The position numbers were made by a program, and so were the translations under genes. Source: an uncultured Sutterella sp. (GTDB lineage: Bacteria > Pseudomonadota > Gammaproteobacteria > Burkholderiales > Burkholderiaceae_F). Taken from it: a DNA stretch of 64,000 nt. Of this stretch, positions 31,309 to 40,960 are shown piece after piece. Under the pieces are notes generated by a model. The model was not told the DNA's origin and made no database searches. It saw nothing but the letters and a program-made list of their open reading frames with translations. Where the stretch lies: positions 1 to 64,000 of the forward strand of contig UQYG01000009.1 of NCBI GenBank assembly GCA_900545275.1, given 5' to 3'. Each line of letters starts with the position of its first letter. Position 1 is the first letter of the stretch.

Positions 31309-31343
31309 ACTGAACGCTCATTCAAAAACTGAACGTTCATTCA
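31309..31343 (+). promoter_or_regulatory. Duplicated TetR-type operators
   Basis: Two 16-base direct repeats, ACTGAACGCTCATTCA (31309-31324) and ACTGAACGTTCATTCA (31328-31343), differ at one base and start 19 bases apart. The second contains the perfect palindrome TGAACGTTCA. Their place just after the -10 would block transcription when bound. The obvious candidate ligand is the TetR-family protein encoded at the end of the same operon, giving autoregulation. Confidence 0.65.
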
Positions 31344-31388
31344 GCAGTTGGTTTCATAGCCAAGAAAAAACACAAGGAAAAGCCTCTT

Positions 31389-32579
31389 ATGTTCTCTAAG
31401 AAAAGCCAGTTGGCCTTGGCCCTGGTGTGCGTTTTGGGTACGGGCGCTCTCTTGACGGGCACTCAGGAACCCCTGGCGGCCGACGCGCCGACCGCAGCAA
31501 AGGCGGCAGCTCCGGCCGTGGAAGTGACCGTCATCACCACCAAGGCTTCCGACGTCGCCATGGAAAGCCTTCTTTCCGGTCGTACGAACGCATACCGCGA
31601 GGCGGAAGTTCGTCCCCAGGTGAGCGGCATTCTGATGAAGCGCCTCTTTGAAGAAGGTGCGGAAGTCAAGGAAGGTCAGCCCCTCTATCAGATTGACGAC
31701 GCCACCTACAAGGCCGCGCTCGAAACGGCCAAGGCGCAGCTCGCCGAGGCGCAGGCCACGCTCGTTCAGGCCCGGGCTGATGCCAAGCGTTCGGCGGAAC
31801 TTGTGAAGATCAAGGCAGTTTCCGAACAGAGCAACGACGCGGCACAGGCTGCGAAGAAAACGGCCGAGGCCGCCGTGCTTTCCGGGAAGGCCGCCGTCCG
31901 AACGGCTCAGATTAATCTTGATTACACCAAGGTTCGCTCCCCGATTTCTGGACGCATCTCCCGCTCCGAAGTGACCGAAGGCGCCCTGATGCAGGCTTAT
32001 ACGGGACTGATGACGACGGTGCATCAGCTCGATCCCATTTACGTCGACGTGACGCAGACTTCGGAAGATCTCATGCGCATTCGTCGTGAAATCGCCAACG
32101 GGACGCTCAAGACGAACCCTGACGGCAGCGCCCGCGTGCAGCTCATCCTCTCCGACGGAACGACTTATGAACACGAAGGAAAACTCACCTTTACGGATGC
32201 CGCGGTGAGCGAGTCCATGGGCACGGTCAATCTGCGTGCGGTCTTCCCGAATCCGGAGCGTTTCCTCATGCCGGGTATGTACGTGCGCGCCAAGCTCTCC
32301 GAAGGAGTGCGTCCGAATTCGATTCAAGTCGATCAGCAGTGCGTCATGCGAGACAACCTCGGCCACGCCTATGTCTACGTCGTGACGAAGGACAACAAGG
32401 TTGAGCAGCGCATGGTGGAAACCCTGCGCACGATCGGGACGAGCTGGGTGATCGGAAGCGGTCTCTCCGAGGGAGAAAAGGTGATCTTTGAAGGCATGCA
32501 GCGCGTGCGCGTCGGCGCGACCGTCACGCCCAAGGAACTGGACCGCTCGAAGATGACGCCGACCCGCGCCCTCTTCTGA
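31389..32579 (+). CDS. RND efflux periplasmic adaptor (MexA/AcrA family)
   Basis: A 396-residue membrane-fusion protein joining the RND pump to the outer-membrane channel. An N-terminal hydrophobic signal (about residues 8-28) is followed by the lipoyl half-motif RTNAYREAEVRPQVSGILMK, a coiled-coil hairpin (about 100-165) rich in Ala/Glu/Lys, the second lipoyl half INLDYTKVRSPISGRISRSE, and a beta-barrel. No proper lipobox cysteine is seen, unlike AcrA or MexA, so it may stay anchored by an uncleaved signal or be soluble in the periplasm. First gene of the operon. Confidence 0.92.
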   Translation: MFSKKSQLALALVCVLGTGALLTGTQEPLAADAPTAAKAAAPAVEVTVITTKASDVAMESLLSGRTNAYREAEVRPQVSGILMKRLFEEGAEVKEGQPLYQIDDATYKAALETAKAQLAEAQATLVQARADAKRSAELVKIKAVSEQSNDAAQAAKKTAEAAVLSGKAAVRTAQINLDYTKVRSPISGRISRSEVTEGALMQAYTGLMTTVHQLDPIYVDVTQTSEDLMRIRREIANGTLKTNPDGSARVQLILSDGTTYEHEGKLTFTDAAVSESMGTVNLRAVFPNPERFLMPGMYVRAKLSEGVRPNSIQVDQQCVMRDNLGHAYVYVVTKDNKVEQRMVETLRTIGTSWVIGSGLSEGEKVIFEGMQRVRVGATVTPKELDRSKMTPTRALF

Positions 32580-32598
32580 TTTCCGGGAGGCTTGAAAA

Positions 32599-35500
32599 AT
32601 GTTGTCCCGTTTTTTCATTGACCGACCGGTGTTCGCATGGGTGGTGGCCATCGTCATCATGCTTGCCGGGCTCCTGTCGATCTTCAATCTGCCTGTGAGT
32701 CAGTATCCGCAGATCGCACCGCCACAGGTGGCCATCTCCGCGACCTATCCGGGGGCTTCGGCCGAAACGATTGAAAACACCGTGACGCAGGTGATCGAAC
32801 AGAACCTGACGGGTTTGGACGGTTATCTCTACATGTCGTCGACTTCCGACTCCTCTGGTCGCGTGAGCATCACCGTGACCTTTGAAGCCGGTACGAACCC
32901 CGACATGGCGCAGGTGCAGGTCCAAAACAAGATTCAGACCGCTTTGTCGACTCTGCCTCAGGTCGTGCAGCAGCTCGGTGTGGAGATTGAGAAGACCTCC
33001 GCCAACTTCCTGATGGTGGTGGGCTTCATCAGCACCGACGGCAAGCTCTCGGCGGGCGACCTCGGCGACTTCCTGGTGTCGAACATGCAGGAACCGCTCT
33101 CGCGCGTCCCCGGCGTGGGTGAAGCGCAGGTGTTTGGCGCATCCTACGCCATGCGCATTTGGCTCAACCCGGAAAAGATGGTTGAGTACGGCCTGAACCC
33201 CTCTGACATCGAGGCGGCGATCAGCGCTCAGAACGCGCAGATTTCGGCGGGCGGCCTCGCGCAGCAGCCGACCGACGGCAAGCAGCAGTACTCGGTTACG
33301 GTTTCCTCGGCGAGCCTTCTGCAGACGCCGGAAGAGTTCCGAAATATCTTCCTCAAGGTGCAGGAGGACGGTTCGGAAGTTCGTCTCGGTGACGTCGCGC
33401 GCGTGGAAATCGGTCTGCAGAGCTACACCGCTCTCGGTACCTATGAGGGGAAGGCCTCTTCCGGCATGGCCATCAAGCTTGCGTCAGGCGCGAACGCGCT
33501 GAGCACGGCCGAAGCCGTCATGAACCGCGTGGAGGAACTGCGTCCGACCTTCCCGGACGGCGTGGATGTGGTCATTCCGTTCGACACGACGCCCTTTGTG
33601 CGGGCGGCTCTGCACGAAGTGGTGAAAACGCTCGTCGAAGCCATCGTGCTCGTCGTCATCGTGATGTTCCTCTTCCTTCAGGACTGGCGCGCCACGATCA
33701 TTCCGACGATCGCCGTGCCGGTCGTTCTGCTCGGCACCTTCGCGGTGTTGGCGGCTGCGGGCTTTTCCATCAACATGCTGACGATGTTCGCCATGGTGTT
33801 GGCAATCGGGTTGTTGGTGGACGACGCCATCGTGGTGGTGGAAAACGTGGAGCGCGTGATGCGCGAAGACGGATCCTCCCCGCGTGAGGCAACGATCAAG
33901 TCCATGGGACAGATTCAGGGCGCTTTGATCGGCATCGCGATGGTGCTTTCCGCCGTGTTCATTCCGATGGCTTTCTTCGGGGGCTCCACGGGCGTGATCT
34001 ATCGTCAGTTCTCGATCACGATCGTTTCGGCCATGGTGCTCTCCGTCGTGGTGGCCTTGACGCTTACGCCGATGCTTTGCTCGAAGATCCTGAAGCCGAT
34101 CGACCACGAAGAACACTCCGCCAAGGGTGGTTTCTTCGGCTGGTTCAATCGGGGTTTCCAGAGCTTTACCGACGCCGTGACGGGATTCGTGGGCCATTCG
34201 CTCAATGTCAAGCTCGTCATGGGGGCCGCCTATCTCATCGTGGTCGGCGCCATGGTGCTCGGCTTCGTGAAGTTGCCCACGGGCTTCATGCCGAGTGAAG
34301 ACCAGGGTGTTCTTCTCATGCAGACGCAGTTGCCCGACGGTGCGTCCATGGAACGAACCGACCGGTCGTTGCGCAACATCGAGTCCTTCATCAACGAATC
34401 GGAAAAGGACAAAACGCTTGCCTCGATCTTTACGGTGCGCGGCTTCTCGTTTGCGGGTACGGGCTCGAACATGGCCATGGGCTTTTTGAAGCTCAAGGAC
34501 TGGGAAGAGCGTCCCAATGACGATCAGTCCTACACGGCGGTCATGTCGCGCGTGCAGCCCCCCCTCATGATGGATCCCCGATTCCAGGACAGTCAGACCT
34601 TCATCTTCCCGCTTCCGGCCGTGCCGGAACTCGGTGTGGCCGACGGTTTCGACTTCTTCATTCAGGACGGCAGCGGTCAAGGACACGCCGCTCTCGTGAA
34701 GGTCATGAACGACTTCCTGCGGGAAGCCAACGCGGATCCCCGCCTGACGCAGGTTCGCCACAACGGCATGTCCGATACGGCGCAGATGCGCATTCGCTTT
34801 GACTATGCGAAACTCTCCGCGCTCGGTCTCGACATCGCGACCGTCAACAGCACGCTTTCCACCGCGATGGCGGGCAGTTACGTGAACGACTTCCTCGACC
34901 GCGGACGAATCAAGGAGGTCTGGGTGCAGGGTGACGTCGACAGCCGCATGCAACCAGAAGACATTCTCCGTTGGCATGTTCGAAACGACAAGGGTGAAAT
35001 GGTTCCGTTCTCGGCTTTCTCTACGATCAGTTGGGAATACGGCAGCCCGCGTCTGGAACGCTTCAACGGCCTTGCCGCCGTGAACATCCAGGGCAACCCC
35101 GCGCCTGGATACGCTTCAGGTCAGGCCATGCAGGCTGTTCGCGAGATCGCCGCGCGCGTTCTGCCGGTTGGCTATGAAATTTCCTGGAACGGCGTTTCCT
35201 ACCAGGAAGAACAGACCGGTCAGCAGGGGCCGACCCTTTACGCGATCTCGCTGCTCGTTGTCTTCCTGTGCCTTGCGGCTTTGTATGAAAGCTGGTCGGT
35301 GCCGATTTCGGTGCTCCTTGTCGTACCCTGCGGTGTGGTCGGTGCCTTGGGGCTCACCTACGCGCTCGGCATGAACAACGACATTTACTTCCAAGTCGGT
35401 CTTCTGACGACCATCGGTCTGGTGAGCAAAAACGCAATTCTGATCGTGGAATTCGCCAAGGATCTGATGGAAAAGGGTGAGGATGCGCTTCACGCCGCAA

Positions 35501-35736
35501 CGCACGCCGTGCGCCTGCGTCTGCGTCCGATTCTGATGACTTCGCTCGCCTTCGGTCTCGGCGTGCTGCCGCTCGTCTACGCCCACGGGGCTGGCTCCGG
35601 CGCTCAGAACGCGATCGGCGTGGGCGTCTTCGGCGGCATGGTCACGGGGACGATCCTCTGCGTCGCCTTCGTGCCGGTCTTCTACGTCGTGGTGGCCCGT
35701 CTCGGTCACCTGGAAGGCAAGAAGCAAGCGCAATAA
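32599..35736 (+). CDS. RND multidrug efflux pump (HAE-1 family, AcrB-like)
   Basis: A 1045-residue inner-membrane drug/proton antiporter. It starts SRFFIDRPVFAWVVAIVIML; helix 4 carries the proton-relay aspartates in AIGLLVDDAIVVVENVERV; the helix 10 lysine is in TTIGLVSKNAILIVEFAKDL. Two large periplasmic loops form the porter and docking domains. Length and motifs agree with the hydrophobe/amphiphile efflux-1 family. It lies 19 bases after the adaptor gene. Confidence 0.96.
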   Translation: MLSRFFIDRPVFAWVVAIVIMLAGLLSIFNLPVSQYPQIAPPQVAISATYPGASAETIENTVTQVIEQNLTGLDGYLYMSSTSDSSGRVSITVTFEAGTNPDMAQVQVQNKIQTALSTLPQVVQQLGVEIEKTSANFLMVVGFISTDGKLSAGDLGDFLVSNMQEPLSRVPGVGEAQVFGASYAMRIWLNPEKMVEYGLNPSDIEAAISAQNAQISAGGLAQQPTDGKQQYSVTVSSASLLQTPEEFRNIFLKVQEDGSEVRLGDVARVEIGLQSYTALGTYEGKASSGMAIKLASGANALSTAEAVMNRVEELRPTFPDGVDVVIPFDTTPFVRAALHEVVKTLVEAIVLVVIVMFLFLQDWRATIIPTIAVPVVLLGTFAVLAAAGFSINMLTMFAMVLAIGLLVDDAIVVVENVERVMREDGSSPREATIKSMGQIQGALIGIAMVLSAVFIPMAFFGGSTGVIYRQFSITIVSAMVLSVVVALTLTPMLCSKILKPIDHEEHSAKGGFFGWFNRGFQSFTDAVTGFVGHSLNVKLVMGAAYLIVVGAMVLGFVKLPTGFMPSEDQGVLLMQTQLPDGASMERTDRSLRNIESFINESEKDKTLASIFTVRGFSFAGTGSNMAMGFLKLKDWEERPNDDQSYTAVMSRVQPPLMMDPRFQDSQTFIFPLPAVPELGVADGFDFFIQDGSGQGHAALVKVMNDFLREANADPRLTQVRHNGMSDTAQMRIRFDYAKLSALGLDIATVNSTLSTAMAGSYVNDFLDRGRIKEVWVQGDVDSRMQPEDILRWHVRNDKGEMVPFSAFSTISWEYGSPRLERFNGLAAVNIQGNPAPGYASGQAMQAVREIAARVLPVGYEISWNGVSYQEEQTGQQGPTLYAISLLVVFLCLAALYESWSVPISVLLVVPCGVVGALGLTYALGMNNDIYFQVGLLTTIGLVSKNAILIVEFAKDLMEKGEDALHAATHAVRLRLRPILMTSLAFGLGVLPLVYAHGAGSGAQNAIGVGVFGGMVTGTILCVAFVPVFYVVVARLGHLEGKKQAQ

Positions 35737-35796
35737 CATGATGCGAAGGACGGTCGGGTTGAGAGGCCCGGCCGCCCCGCAACAAGGAACAGAACC

Positions 35797-37236
35797 ATGA
35801 TCAAAAAAATTCTCCCCCTTGTCGGTGCTCTGATGCTTGCGGGTTGCGTGAACCTCGCGCCCGAGTATGAACGTCCCGAAGCACCCGTAGCGCAGGCCTG
35901 GCCGACGGGTGAAGCCTATGAGGCCGCCCAACTCAAGGCCGAGCAGCTTCCTTCCTGGAACGAATTCTTCGTAAACGAATCGCTCCGGGAGGTCATTCGC
36001 CTCGGTCTTGAAAACAACCGCAACTTGCTTGCCGTGGCGCATACGGTCGAGCAGATGCGTGCGCAGTACCGCGTGCAGCGCTCCGAACTCTTCCCGACCG
36101 TGGCCGCCGCGGCGCAGAATGCCGTGACGAACACGTCCCGCATGACGCAGGCGCAGGGACTTGACGTAACGTCCCACAACTACACGGCGCAGCTCGCGAT
36201 GGCGAGCTACGAAATCGACTTCTTCGGTCGGATCCGCAACCTGAACGAACAGGCACTGCAGGCCTATCTGGCTAGTGAAGACGCCCATCGTTCAGCCCGC
36301 AGCACGCTCATAGCGGAAATCGCGATGATGTGGTTGCAGCTCGGGGCCGACCGCATGCAGCTCGCTCTGCAGCAAGAAACGCTCAAGAGTCAGGAAGAAT
36401 CCTTCCGACTCATTGAAGAAAGCTACAAAATCGGCGCCGTGAGCCGCCTTGACTACGAACAGGCCCGTTCGACGGTCGCTACGGCCCGCGCTTCGATTGC
36501 GAGCTACGTGCGCGCTGTGGCGCAGGACCGCAACGCGCTTGAGCTTCTCGTGGGAACGAAGATCGACGATGCGCTTCTTCCCGAAAAGCTCGATATCGAT
36601 GCGACGCTCGTGCCGAGCCTGCCGCCGGGACTTCCCGGGGAAGTGTTGCTCAACCGTCCGGACATCCAACAGGCCGAGCGTGAACTGATCGCCGCCAACG
36701 CCGCGATCGGCGCCGCGCGTGCGGCATTCTTCCCGAACGTGTCGATCACGGCGGGTGCTGGTTCCAACGTGCTTCATCTCTCCGACCTCTTCGAATCGGG
36801 TTCGGGGATGTGGAGCTTCACGCCGAGCGTGAACATCCCGATCTTTACGGGTGGCCTCAACCTGGCGAATCTCGAAGCGGCCGAGGCCGGGCAGAAGATC
36901 GCCGTGGCGAACTACGAAAACGCCATTCAGAGCGCCTTCCGCGAAGTGGCCGATGCGCTCAGCACCGAGGGCACGATCGAGAACGAACTCAAGGCCCGCG
37001 AGGATCTTGCCGACGCGTCGACTCAGGCTTACGGTCTTGCCGACAGCCGTTATCGTCACGGTGCGGCCACGTATCTCGAAGTTCTCGACGCCCAGCGCTC
37101 CATGGTGAGCGCCCGGCAGGCGCTGATTTCCACGCAACTCTCCCGCGCGGCGAGCCGCGTGACCTTCTTCAAGGTTCTCGGCGGTGGAGCGGAGCTCCCT
37201 GCCAAGGAGGAAGCAACGAAGCGGACGCAAGGCTGA
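35797..37236 (+). CDS. Outer-membrane efflux lipoprotein (NodT/OprM family)
   Basis: The TolC-type channel of the tripartite pump, 479 residues. A clear lipobox LMLAGC ends the signal near residue 17, then VNLAPEYERPEAPV as in OprM. The two internal repeats include RVQRSELFPTVAAAAQNAVT and AARAAFFPNVSITAGAGSNV. Its stop is one base before the TetR gene start, so the repressor is coupled to pump expression. Confidence 0.94.
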   Translation: MIKKILPLVGALMLAGCVNLAPEYERPEAPVAQAWPTGEAYEAAQLKAEQLPSWNEFFVNESLREVIRLGLENNRNLLAVAHTVEQMRAQYRVQRSELFPTVAAAAQNAVTNTSRMTQAQGLDVTSHNYTAQLAMASYEIDFFGRIRNLNEQALQAYLASEDAHRSARSTLIAEIAMMWLQLGADRMQLALQQETLKSQEESFRLIEESYKIGAVSRLDYEQARSTVATARASIASYVRAVAQDRNALELLVGTKIDDALLPEKLDIDATLVPSLPPGLPGEVLLNRPDIQQAERELIAANAAIGAARAAFFPNVSITAGAGSNVLHLSDLFESGSGMWSFTPSVNIPIFTGGLNLANLEAAEAGQKIAVANYENAIQSAFREVADALSTEGTIENELKAREDLADASTQAYGLADSRYRHGAATYLEVLDAQRSMVSARQALISTQLSRAASRVTFFKVLGGGAELPAKEEATKRTQG

Positions 37237-37237
37237 G

Positions 37238-37867
37238 ATGAAGTACGACAGAAGCAAATCCGATCAACTGACCCAGCGCCGTCGCGAGCAAATCATCGAG
37301 GCGGCCGAGCGGTCGTTCCGAAAGCGCGGCTTTCACGCGACGACTCTGCGTGAGATCGCCGCGGAGTTCGGGATGAGCGTCGGACACATCTACAACTACT
37401 TCTCCGGCAAGGATGCGATTCTCGAAGCCCTCATTCACCGGAAGATCGACGATTTCCTTTCCCTCCTTACGAAGGGGAATCCCAACGATACCGTCCGCGA
37501 CCGCCTGCGCCGCGTCGTGAACTCGTACATCGATCCCGAGGTGGCGCCCATCGTGCTCGCGGTCAACAGCGAAGCCCTCATCAACGAGAGCGTGCTCCGC
37601 ATTCTGAAGGCTTCGCGCCAACGCATGGCCGAATACATCGTGGATCTGGTCCGCAAGGACGGCGACCGCAGCGAATGGACGTCGGAACACGCCGAACTCA
37701 TTCGCCACCGCGTCATCGCGACGCTCGCCATGCTCGAGGGGCTGCACCTTGCCGTTCTTTTCGACGACGTGGACGCCGACGTGCTCCGCGAGGTCGTGAT
37801 CGACCGCTTGCTCTCTCTTCGGGAGATTGAAAAAGAACTTGACAAGAAGAGGCAGTCCGCAGCCTGA
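37238..37867 (+). CDS. TetR-family repressor of the RND operon
   Basis: A 209-residue regulator. The N-terminal HTH spans about residues 18-60: IIEAAERSFRKRGFHATTLR, EIAAEFGMSVGHIYNYFSGK. The C-terminal ligand-binding part is variable, with a C-terminal region like AcrR-type repressors. The ATG at 37238 is one base after the channel-gene stop; an in-frame start at 37184 would extend into that gene without HTH similarity. It probably represses its own operon through the repeats at 31309-31343. Confidence 0.9.
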   Translation: MKYDRSKSDQLTQRRREQIIEAAERSFRKRGFHATTLREIAAEFGMSVGHIYNYFSGKDAILEALIHRKIDDFLSLLTKGNPNDTVRDRLRRVVNSYIDPEVAPIVLAVNSEALINESVLRILKASRQRMAEYIVDLVRKDGDRSEWTSEHAELIRHRVIATLAMLEGLHLAVLFDDVDADVLREVVIDRLLSLREIEKELDKKRQSAA

Positions 37868-37884
37868 TATCGGAACGCATGCGG

Positions 37885-37913
37885 GGAGGAGTTTACGGAC
37901 TCCTCCTTTTTTT
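37885..37913 (+). terminator. Rho-independent terminator of the RND operon
   Basis: 8-bp stem GGAGGAGT (37885-37892) / ACTCCTCC (37899-37906) with a six-base loop and seven T. Confidence 0.92.
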
Positions 37914-37927
37914 ATTGTCGTTTTCCC

Positions 37928-37955
37928 TTGAAAGGGGAGGGAGAAGTGGTATCGT
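37928..37955 (+). promoter_or_regulatory. Candidate dctA promoter
   Basis: TTGAAA (37928-37933) and TATCGT (37950-37955) with a 16-base spacer, about 60 bases before dctA. Matches are moderate. Confidence 0.4.
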
Positions 37956-38012
37956 TTGTGAGTTTTTAAAAAAAGGCGTCCGCCACAACAACCATTACGG
38001 AGAACAACCCTC

Positions 38013-39287
38013 ATGACTACGGCCAAAAGAAAAACGCCGATCTACAAGGTGCTGTACTTTCAGGTGATCTGCGCGATCGTCATCGGCATTCTACTCGGTA
38101 CCTTCATGCCCGAAATCGGCGCAAAAATGAAGCCCCTCGGCGACGGATTCATCCGTCTGATCAAGATGATCATCGCTCCCGTCATCTTTTGCACGGTGGT
38201 GACGGGCATCGCCGGCATGGAAAACATGAAGACGGTCGGGAAAACGGGGGGCTTGGCGCTCCTCTACTTTGAAGTGGTCTCGACGATCGCCCTCATCATC
38301 GGGCTTGCGATCGTCAACACGATCGAGCCTGGTGTCGGTATGCACGTGGACCCGAGCACGCTCGACGCAACGGCCGTGGCCGCCTACACGGGGCCCGGGA
38401 AAATGCAGTCGACGACCGAGTTCATCATGAACATCATCCCGAACACGGTGGTCGGCGCCTTTGCGGAAGGCGAAATTCTGCAGGTTCTTTTCTTTTCCGT
38501 TCTCTTCGGTTTCGCTCTGCACAAGTTCGGCGGCCGAGGCACGCTGATTTTCGACGTGATCGAAAAGAGTTCGCACGTGCTCTTCCAGATGGTCGGCATG
38601 ATCATGCGCGTGGCGCCGGTGGGCGCCTTCGGCGCCATGGCCTTCACAATCGGCAAGTACGGCATCGCCTCCCTCATTCCGCTCGCGAAGCTCATGGGCA
38701 CCTTCTATCTGACGTGCCTGCTCTTCATTCTTGTCGTGCTCGGAGCTATTTGCCGCTGGCATCGTTTTTCGGTGTTGCGCTACCTTGCCTACATCAAGGA
38801 AGAACTCCTCATCGTGCTCGGGACGTCTTCGTCCGAGTCCGTTTTGCCGCGCATGATGACGAAGATGGAACAGGCGGGGGTGTCCCGTTCCGTCGTGGGC
38901 CTCGTGATTCCGACGGGCTATTCCTTCAACCTCGACGGTACGGCGATTTATCTCACCATGGCCGCCGTCTTCATCGCGCAGGCCTGTGACGTTTCGATGA
39001 CGCTCACGCAGCAGCTGACGCTTCTCGCCGTGTTGCTTCTGACTTCCAAGGGAGCGGCTGGCGTCACCGGGTCGGGCTTCATCGTGCTTGCGGCCACGCT
39101 CTCCGCCGTTGGTCACGTTCCCGTTGCGGGGCTTGCCCTCATTCTCGGCATCGACCGCTTCATGAGCGAGGCGCGCGCCATCACGAACATGATCGGCAAC
39201 GGCATCGCCTGCGTGGTGGTCGGACACTGGTGCAAGGAAGTGGACAACGACAAACTCGCCCGCGTGATGGGATTCAAGCGCCCGTAA
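38013..39287 (+). CDS. dctA: C4-dicarboxylate:H+ symporter DctA
   Basis: A 424-residue inner-membrane carrier of the DAACS family importing succinate, fumarate, malate and aspartate. Signature stretches closely resemble DctA: GTSSSESVLPRMMTKMEQAG, VGLVIPTGYSFNLDGTAIYL, and LLTSKGAAGVTGSGFIVLAA, then ILGIDRFMSEARAITNMIGN. About eight membrane helices and two hairpins are expected. The GltP glutamate subgroup is less likely given the fit to DctA. It shares the superfamily with sstT at 57988. Confidence 0.92.
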   Translation: MTTAKRKTPIYKVLYFQVICAIVIGILLGTFMPEIGAKMKPLGDGFIRLIKMIIAPVIFCTVVTGIAGMENMKTVGKTGGLALLYFEVVSTIALIIGLAIVNTIEPGVGMHVDPSTLDATAVAAYTGPGKMQSTTEFIMNIIPNTVVGAFAEGEILQVLFFSVLFGFALHKFGGRGTLIFDVIEKSSHVLFQMVGMIMRVAPVGAFGAMAFTIGKYGIASLIPLAKLMGTFYLTCLLFILVVLGAICRWHRFSVLRYLAYIKEELLIVLGTSSSESVLPRMMTKMEQAGVSRSVVGLVIPTGYSFNLDGTAIYLTMAAVFIAQACDVSMTLTQQLTLLAVLLLTSKGAAGVTGSGFIVLAATLSAVGHVPVAGLALILGIDRFMSEARAITNMIGNGIACVVVGHWCKEVDNDKLARVMGFKRP

Positions 39288-39310
39288 CGCAGGACGCAGA
39301 TACGAAAAGA

Positions 39311-39341
39311 AGCCCCGGGGCGAGCGGATCGCCCCGGGGCT
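39311..39341. terminator. Bidirectional terminator between dctA and the DegP gene
   Basis: A perfect 13-bp stem (39311-39323 with 39329-39341) around the loop GCGGA. It is T-rich on the + side (CTTTGTCTT) and on the minus side (TTCTTTTC), serving both convergent genes. Confidence 0.85.
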
Positions 39342-39366
39342 TTGTCTTGACGGGAACGCAAAGGCG

Positions 39367-40791
39367 TTACTTCGTCTTCGTGCGGATCGGGATGAAGATG
39401 CGGCCGCCGTCACGCTGCACGAGCAGAAGTACCTGATCTTCCTTGGCGGCGTTGGCCAGATCCCGTGCGCTCTTCAGGGGCTTGCCGTTGGCGGAGACGA
39501 GGATGTCGCCCTTGCGCACACCCGCCTTGGCGGCGGCACCCGAGACGTTCGCGACGAGAAGGCCGGTCGCTTCCGCGGTCTTGGCTTCTTCGGCCGTCAA
39601 GGGACGAACTTCCAGGCCGAGACGAGGCGTCGCCTTGGCGTCCTGGCCGCCGGCGCTCTGGTCCTGGTTCGGATTCGTGCCGATCGTGATGTCGATTGCT
39701 CTTTCCTTCTTGTCGCGCACGACGGTAAGCGTCGCCTTGTCGCCGGGCTTCATGGCGCTCACGAGCAACGGGAGGCTCACCGAAGAGGTCACTTTCTTGC
39801 CGTCGAGCGCCGTGATGACGTCGCCTTCTCGCAGGCCGGCCTTTTCAGCGGGACTGTTCTTTTCGATCTTCGTCACAAGCGCGCCTTCCGGCGTCTTGAG
39901 ACCGAAGGTTTCAGCGAGTTCCTGGCTCAGTTCCTGGATGTAGACGCCCACGTAGCCACGCGTCACGTAACCGTCCTTGACGAGCTGATCCTTGATCTGC
40001 ATGGCCAGGTCAATCGGAATGGCAAACGAAAGGCCCATGAAGCCGCCCGACGTCGAGAAGATCTGCGAGTTGATCCCCACGACTTCGCCCTTCATGTTGA
40101 AGAGCGGACCGCCCGAATTGCCGGGATTGACGGCGACGTCCGTTTGAATGAAGGGCACGTACTGATCGCTCGGGAGATTGCGCGAGAGAGCCGAGACGAT
40201 GCCGGCCGTCACCGTGTTGTCAAGACCGAAGGGGCTGCCGATGGCGGCTACCCATTCACCGACTTTGAGGTCTTCGGAGCGGCCGATCTTGAGCACGGGG
40301 AGGTCCTCGGCCTCGATTTTCACGATTGCAATGTCGGTCTGCTTGTCGGTGCCGAGTACCTTGCCCTTGAATTCGCGTTTGTCCGTGAGGCGCACGATGA
40401 TTTCGTCGGCACCTTCCACGACGTGCGCGTTCGTCATGATCGTGCCGTCGGCGGAGAGAATGAAGCCCGAACCCGTACCGCGCTGTTCGGGAATTTCGCG
40501 TTCACCCGGGAAGAAGGGGAGCGGAAAACCGAAGCGACGGAAAATTTCCGCGTGCCGTTCGTCCATGCCGGGAATGCCCGGCGTCTGCACGACGCGGGCG
40601 TTGCGGATGATCTGAATGTTGACGACGGCCGGACCGTTTTCCTCCACGAGTTTGACGAAGTCGGGCAGCGTCGCCTGCTTTTCATCCTGAGCGAACAAGG
40701 CCGCTTCGGCCGTGGGGGCCGTAAAGGGCGCCGTGGCGAGCGCGGCGCAAAGGGCCGCGGCAAGGGCCGTGGTTTTCAGAGCGAAAGACAT
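39367..40791 (-). CDS. DegP/HtrA-type periplasmic serine endoprotease
   Basis: A 474-residue DegP/MucD-like protease-chaperone for misfolded envelope proteins. A signal peptide ends about residue 32 (APTAEA-ALF). The catalytic triad is visible: His in MTNAHVVEGADEI, Asp in TDIAIVKIEAEDL, Ser in NPGNSGGPLFNMKGEV. Two PDZ domains follow (about 290-375 and 400-470). The ATG at 40791 gives a normal signal peptide; an in-frame start at 40833 adds residues with no signal character. It is upstream on the same strand as, but separate from, the two-component genes. Confidence 0.95.
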   Translation of the reverse strand: MSFALKTTALAAALCAALATAPFTAPTAEAALFAQDEKQATLPDFVKLVEENGPAVVNIQIIRNARVVQTPGIPGMDERHAEIFRRFGFPLPFFPGEREIPEQRGTGSGFILSADGTIMTNAHVVEGADEIIVRLTDKREFKGKVLGTDKQTDIAIVKIEAEDLPVLKIGRSEDLKVGEWVAAIGSPFGLDNTVTAGIVSALSRNLPSDQYVPFIQTDVAVNPGNSGGPLFNMKGEVVGINSQIFSTSGGFMGLSFAIPIDLAMQIKDQLVKDGYVTRGYVGVYIQELSQELAETFGLKTPEGALVTKIEKNSPAEKAGLREGDVITALDGKKVTSSVSLPLLVSAMKPGDKATLTVVRDKKERAIDITIGTNPNQDQSAGGQDAKATPRLGLEVRPLTAEEAKTAEATGLLVANVSGAAAKAGVRKGDILVSANGKPLKSARDLANAAKEDQVLLLVQRDGGRIFIPIRTKTK

Positions 40792-40960
40792 ATTGCTAGC
40801 TTCTCCCAAAGGAAAAAATGGATGGCGGCACATTTGTTGGTCTTAAACGAGGATGCCGCCCTATAGGAAGAAACTTTAGATCGATTTGTCCGTCGCCGTT
40901 TGACGCCCCGCGCAACGGGTTGTGCACAGGGCGTTAAATTTGTAACAGAAAGGAGAAGCC

